Origin: Chloroflexota bacterium
GTDB lineage: Bacteria > Chloroflexota > Limnocylindria > Limnocylindrales > CSP1-4
DNA: 16,383 nt
Assembly (NCBI GenBank): GCA_013696945.1
Contig: JACCXQ010000027.1
Span: forward strand, 1-16,383
Direction: 5' to 3'
The translations under genes and the position numbers were made by a program. Positions 14,309-16,383 of this stretch are shown piece after piece. The stretch's first letter is position 1, and every line of letters begins with the position of its first letter. The notes beneath the pieces were generated by a model. It was not told the DNA's origin, did not search any database, and worked only from the letters and a program-made list of their open reading frames with translations.

Positions 14309-16383
14309 GTGCGTGCCCACAGGCGTTCCATGCTGTCCCTGGCACCGATCGCGGCCGTCCTTGCGCTGTTGGTCGTGTCTGCCGGCGTCGTGGCCGAGCA
14401 CGTCCCCATCCTGCGTGGTGCGATCACGGACGAAGCTGGGCGGTTGGCCGGGGGCTCGGACGAGGCAGACGCCGCGCAGCGCGCGCTCTTCGAGGCGACC
14501 GGTACGCAGCTGTACGTGCTCTACGTCGAGACGACGGGCGCCACGGACATCGACACATATGCCGATGACGTGGGCGCGGAGAACGAGCTGGGTGAGCGCG
14601 ACGCGCTGCTCGTGGTGGCATTCGGGGATCGGACCGATGTCCTGAAGACCGGCAGCGGCCTGAATGACGACATCTCGGCCAACGAGCTCGATGACATCCT
14701 GCTCGACCGCGTGGAGCCCGCGCTCCAGGCTGGCGACCCGGAGGGAGCTATCGTCGCGGCCGCGAGAGGCCTCCAGGCAGTCATCCCGTCGAATGTGTCC
14801 CCCACTGCCGGGCCGACTGAAGCCCCGACGGCTCGGGCGACGACCGCCCCCTCGACCGCCGGCCCGGGGCCTGCTCCCCCACCGTCCGATGGCAGCTCCG
14901 GCGGAGGCATCCCGCTGCTTCCGATCATCGCCGTCCTCGCCGTCGTAGGCGGTGGGATCTGGCTCTTCATGCGTGTCCGACGCGAACGCGCCGGGGTCCG
15001 CGGCTCGTTCGAGGAGCAGAAGACCCAGGAGCAGCTCGGTCGCGAGGCGAATGCGCTGCTCATCGAGACGGACGACGCCTTGCGTGATGCGGAGCAGGAG
15101 CTCGGCTTCGCCCAGGCGCAGTTCGGTGAGGCGCAGGCGACAGCGCTTGCGAAGGCGCTGGAGCAGGCACGGACCGAGCTCAAGCAGGCGTTCGTGGTGG
15201 GCCAGGAGCTCGACGACACGGTGCCGGAGCCGCCGGAGAAGCGGCGCGCGATGATCCAGGAGATCATCGACCGCTGCAAGCGAGCGCGTGCCACCGTCGA
15301 CGAGCAGCGAGAGGCGATCGATCGGCTCCGGGACCTCGAGAAGCGCGCACCCGAGGTCCTCGGCGAGCTGCCGTCGACGATCGCCGCGGCCGAGGCGCGC
15401 GTCGAGACCGGGCGCGCCACGCGACAACGGCTCGAGCGGTTCGCAGAGTCGTCGTGGTCGGCCGTCGCGGGCAACGTCGATGGAGCGATCGAGCGGCTGG
15501 CCGAGGCACGTCGCCTGGTGGACGACGGCCAGCAGGCCCTCACGGCCGGCGATCGCAGCGCGGCCGCCGTCGCCGTGCGCACGGCACAGGAACGGGTGGG
15601 CGCGGCAGGCGCCATGCTCGACGCGGTCGAGAAGTCGGCTACCGACCTCGAACAGATGGATGCTCAGCTCCAGGCCGATCTTCGGGACCTGGAGTCGGAC
15701 ATGGCCGCTGCACGCACGGCGGTCGCGACCACGCGCGATGCGGCGCGGCAGACGGAGCTCGCCAAAGCCGAATCCGCGCTGGCCGACGCTCGCCGGCTCG
15801 CGACCGGGGAGCATCCCGATCCGCTTGCTGCGCAGCGTCAGGTGGCGGCGGCGCAAGCCACGGTCGACCAGTTGCTGGCCGGGGTTCGCGCCGCTCAGGA
15901 ACGCGGCCGCGTCCAGGAAACGGCCGCGCGCTCGGCCATCACCATGGCCGAGACGAGCATCTCCCAGGCGAGCAGCTACATCTCCGCGTACCGACGGAGC
16001 GCGGCCCTCGGACGCCGCGCCCGGAACCGCCTGGTGGAGGCGGAGCGCTACCTCGAGCAGGCACGCGCGATGATGGCCACGGACCTTCCCAATGCCACCC
16101 AGCTCGCGCGTACCGCCGACGCGCTGGCGGATGAGGCACTCGCCCTGGCCCGCGAGGACTCGTCGACCCCGCCTGTCGTCCTGCCCCCCGTCCCCGACCG
16201 ACCGGATGACGGCCTCGGCAGCATCCTCGGCGCGATCTTCGGCGGCATGGGGAGCGGCAGTAGCGGATGGGGTGGCGGCGGGAGCAGCTGGGGCGGTGGT
16301 GGTGGATCCACGCGCGGGTCGTCGGGCGGTGGCGGCTGGTTCGGCGGTGGTGGAGGGGGAGGCGGAGGCGGGCGGTCGAGCCG
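14309..16383 (+). CDS. TPM-domain (TLP18.3/Psb32/MOLO-1, YgcG-like) membrane protein with long coiled coil and Gly/Trp-rich tail, 3' end beyond the window
   Basis: The frame is open from GTG 14309 to the window end (691 codons seen), translated by eye. It starts RAHRRSMLSLAPIAAVLALLVVSAG, a signal peptide or anchor. The TPM domain covers about 35-155, with ITDEAGRL, TQLYVLYVETTG, ERDALLVVAFGDRTDVLKTG and PALQAGDPEGAIVAAARGL. A Pro/Thr/Ser-rich linker (160-198) leads to a membrane helix at about 201-223. Then comes about 400 residues of Ala/Glu/Gln/Arg-rich helix with coiled-coil character, and from about residue 632 a Gly/Ser/Trp-rich tail. The TPM part should lie outside the membrane and the coiled coil inside. 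TPM domains in plants act in photosystem repair, and YgcG relatives are membrane proteins of unclear role. The function here is unknown. GTG 14309 is chosen over ATG 14330 because TACGCT lies seven bases upstream and it keeps the Arg-rich N-terminus. Confidence 0.88.
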   Translation, partial: MRAHRRSMLSLAPIAAVLALLVVSAGVVAEHVPILRGAITDEAGRLAGGSDEADAAQRALFEATGTQLYVLYVETTGATDIDTYADDVGAENELGERDALLVVAFGDRTDVLKTGSGLNDDISANELDDILLDRVEPALQAGDPEGAIVAAARGLQAVIPSNVSPTAGPTEAPTARATTAPSTAGPGPAPPPSDGSSGGGIPLLPIIAVLAVVGGGIWLFMRVRRERAGVRGSFEEQKTQEQLGREANALLIETDDALRDAEQELGFAQAQFGEAQATALAKALEQARTELKQAFVVGQELDDTVPEPPEKRRAMIQEIIDRCKRARATVDEQREAIDRLRDLEKRAPEVLGELPSTIAAAEARVETGRATRQRLERFAESSWSAVAGNVDGAIERLAEARRLVDDGQQALTAGDRSAAAVAVRTAQERVGAAGAMLDAVEKSATDLEQMDAQLQADLRDLESDMAAARTAVATTRDAARQTELAKAESALADARRLATGEHPDPLAAQRQVAAAQATVDQLLAGVRAAQERGRVQETAARSAITMAETSISQASSYISAYRRSAALGRRARNRLVEAERYLEQARAMMATDLPNATQLARTADALADEALALAREDSSTPPVVLPPVPDRPDDGLGSILGAIFGGMGSGSSGWGGGGSSWGGGGGSTRGSSGGGGWFGGGGGGGGGGRSS

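Noticed and set aside
14069..15856. A 595-codon open frame on the minus strand across the TPM protein gene.
   Set aside because: It is antisense to a convincing TPM/coiled-coil gene. Its product is Arg/Leu/Gly-rich without domains. Long antisense frames are expected at this G+C content.
16206..16383. GGC/GGT-rich repeats at the right edge as a DNA repeat or CRISPR-like array.
   Set aside because: They are irregular Gly/Ser/Trp codons in frame with the TPM protein tail, without fixed repeat and spacer lengths.
1..16383. A mobile element, defence island or biosynthetic cluster in the window.
   Set aside because: No transposase, integrase, terminal repeats, toxin-antitoxin pair, nuclease or biosynthetic enzyme set is seen. 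Base composition looks even throughout.

Overview
This is ordinary-looking chromosomal DNA from a free-living, very GC-rich bacterium (roughly 70% G+C by eye). Genes are tightly packed: every gap between them is under 160 bases. I see no tRNA, rRNA, CRISPR array, insertion sequence, phage gene or attachment site. The likely source is an uncultured high-GC Chloroflexota lineage (Limnocylindria/Ellin6529-like) or an actinobacterium. Evidence for this is the three-gene split transhydrogenase, the large TPM-domain protein and many apparently leaderless genes. No marker gene is present, so the assignment is weak.

Layout. (1) 1-963, minus: a SAM hydrolase (DUF62/fluorinase superfamily) running off the left edge. 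It is divergent from (2) 1017-2249, plus, an unrecognised five-helix membrane protein with a large external domain. (3) 2269-3336, plus: a WYL-domain regulator whose 3' end overlaps a convergent gene. (4) 6064-3261, minus: three membrane-related or unknown genes in order: a large polytopic membrane protein, a smaller membrane protein and an SRPBCC/AHSA1 protein. (5) 9031-6106, minus: pntAA-pntAB-pntB, a proton-translocating NAD(P) transhydrogenase, translationally coupled through TGATG junctions. (6) 9191-10576, plus: a GlcD/D-lactate-dehydrogenase-like flavoenzyme, divergent from the pnt operon. (7) 12951-10573, minus: pdxH, then a secreted M1-type zinc peptidase, then a small four-helix membrane protein. 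(8) 12969-14249, plus: an MFS transporter divergent from pdxH, with only 17 bases between the two start codons. (9) 14309-16383, plus: a large TPM-domain, coiled-coil, Gly-rich-tail protein running off the right edge.

How the parts relate. The pnt operon and the flavoenzyme are redox functions: NADPH supply from the proton-motive force, and 2-hydroxyacid oxidation. PdxH makes pyridoxal phosphate. The SAM hydrolase removes SAM. The rest are envelope or transport proteins without a shared pathway I can defend.

The most consistent non-gene signal is regulatory. At eight genes a TANNNT-type -10 hexamer (one a weaker variant) sits 6-10 bases before the start codon, usually with no Shine-Dalgarno sequence. 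This implies leaderless or near-leaderless transcripts. The clearest case is the pdxH/MFS pair, where one overlapping symmetric -10 element appears to fire both ways and place both transcription starts on the start codons. I did not find a convincing new defence, mobile or biosynthetic system. The unusual points are protein architectures and gene-end arrangements, listed as findings.
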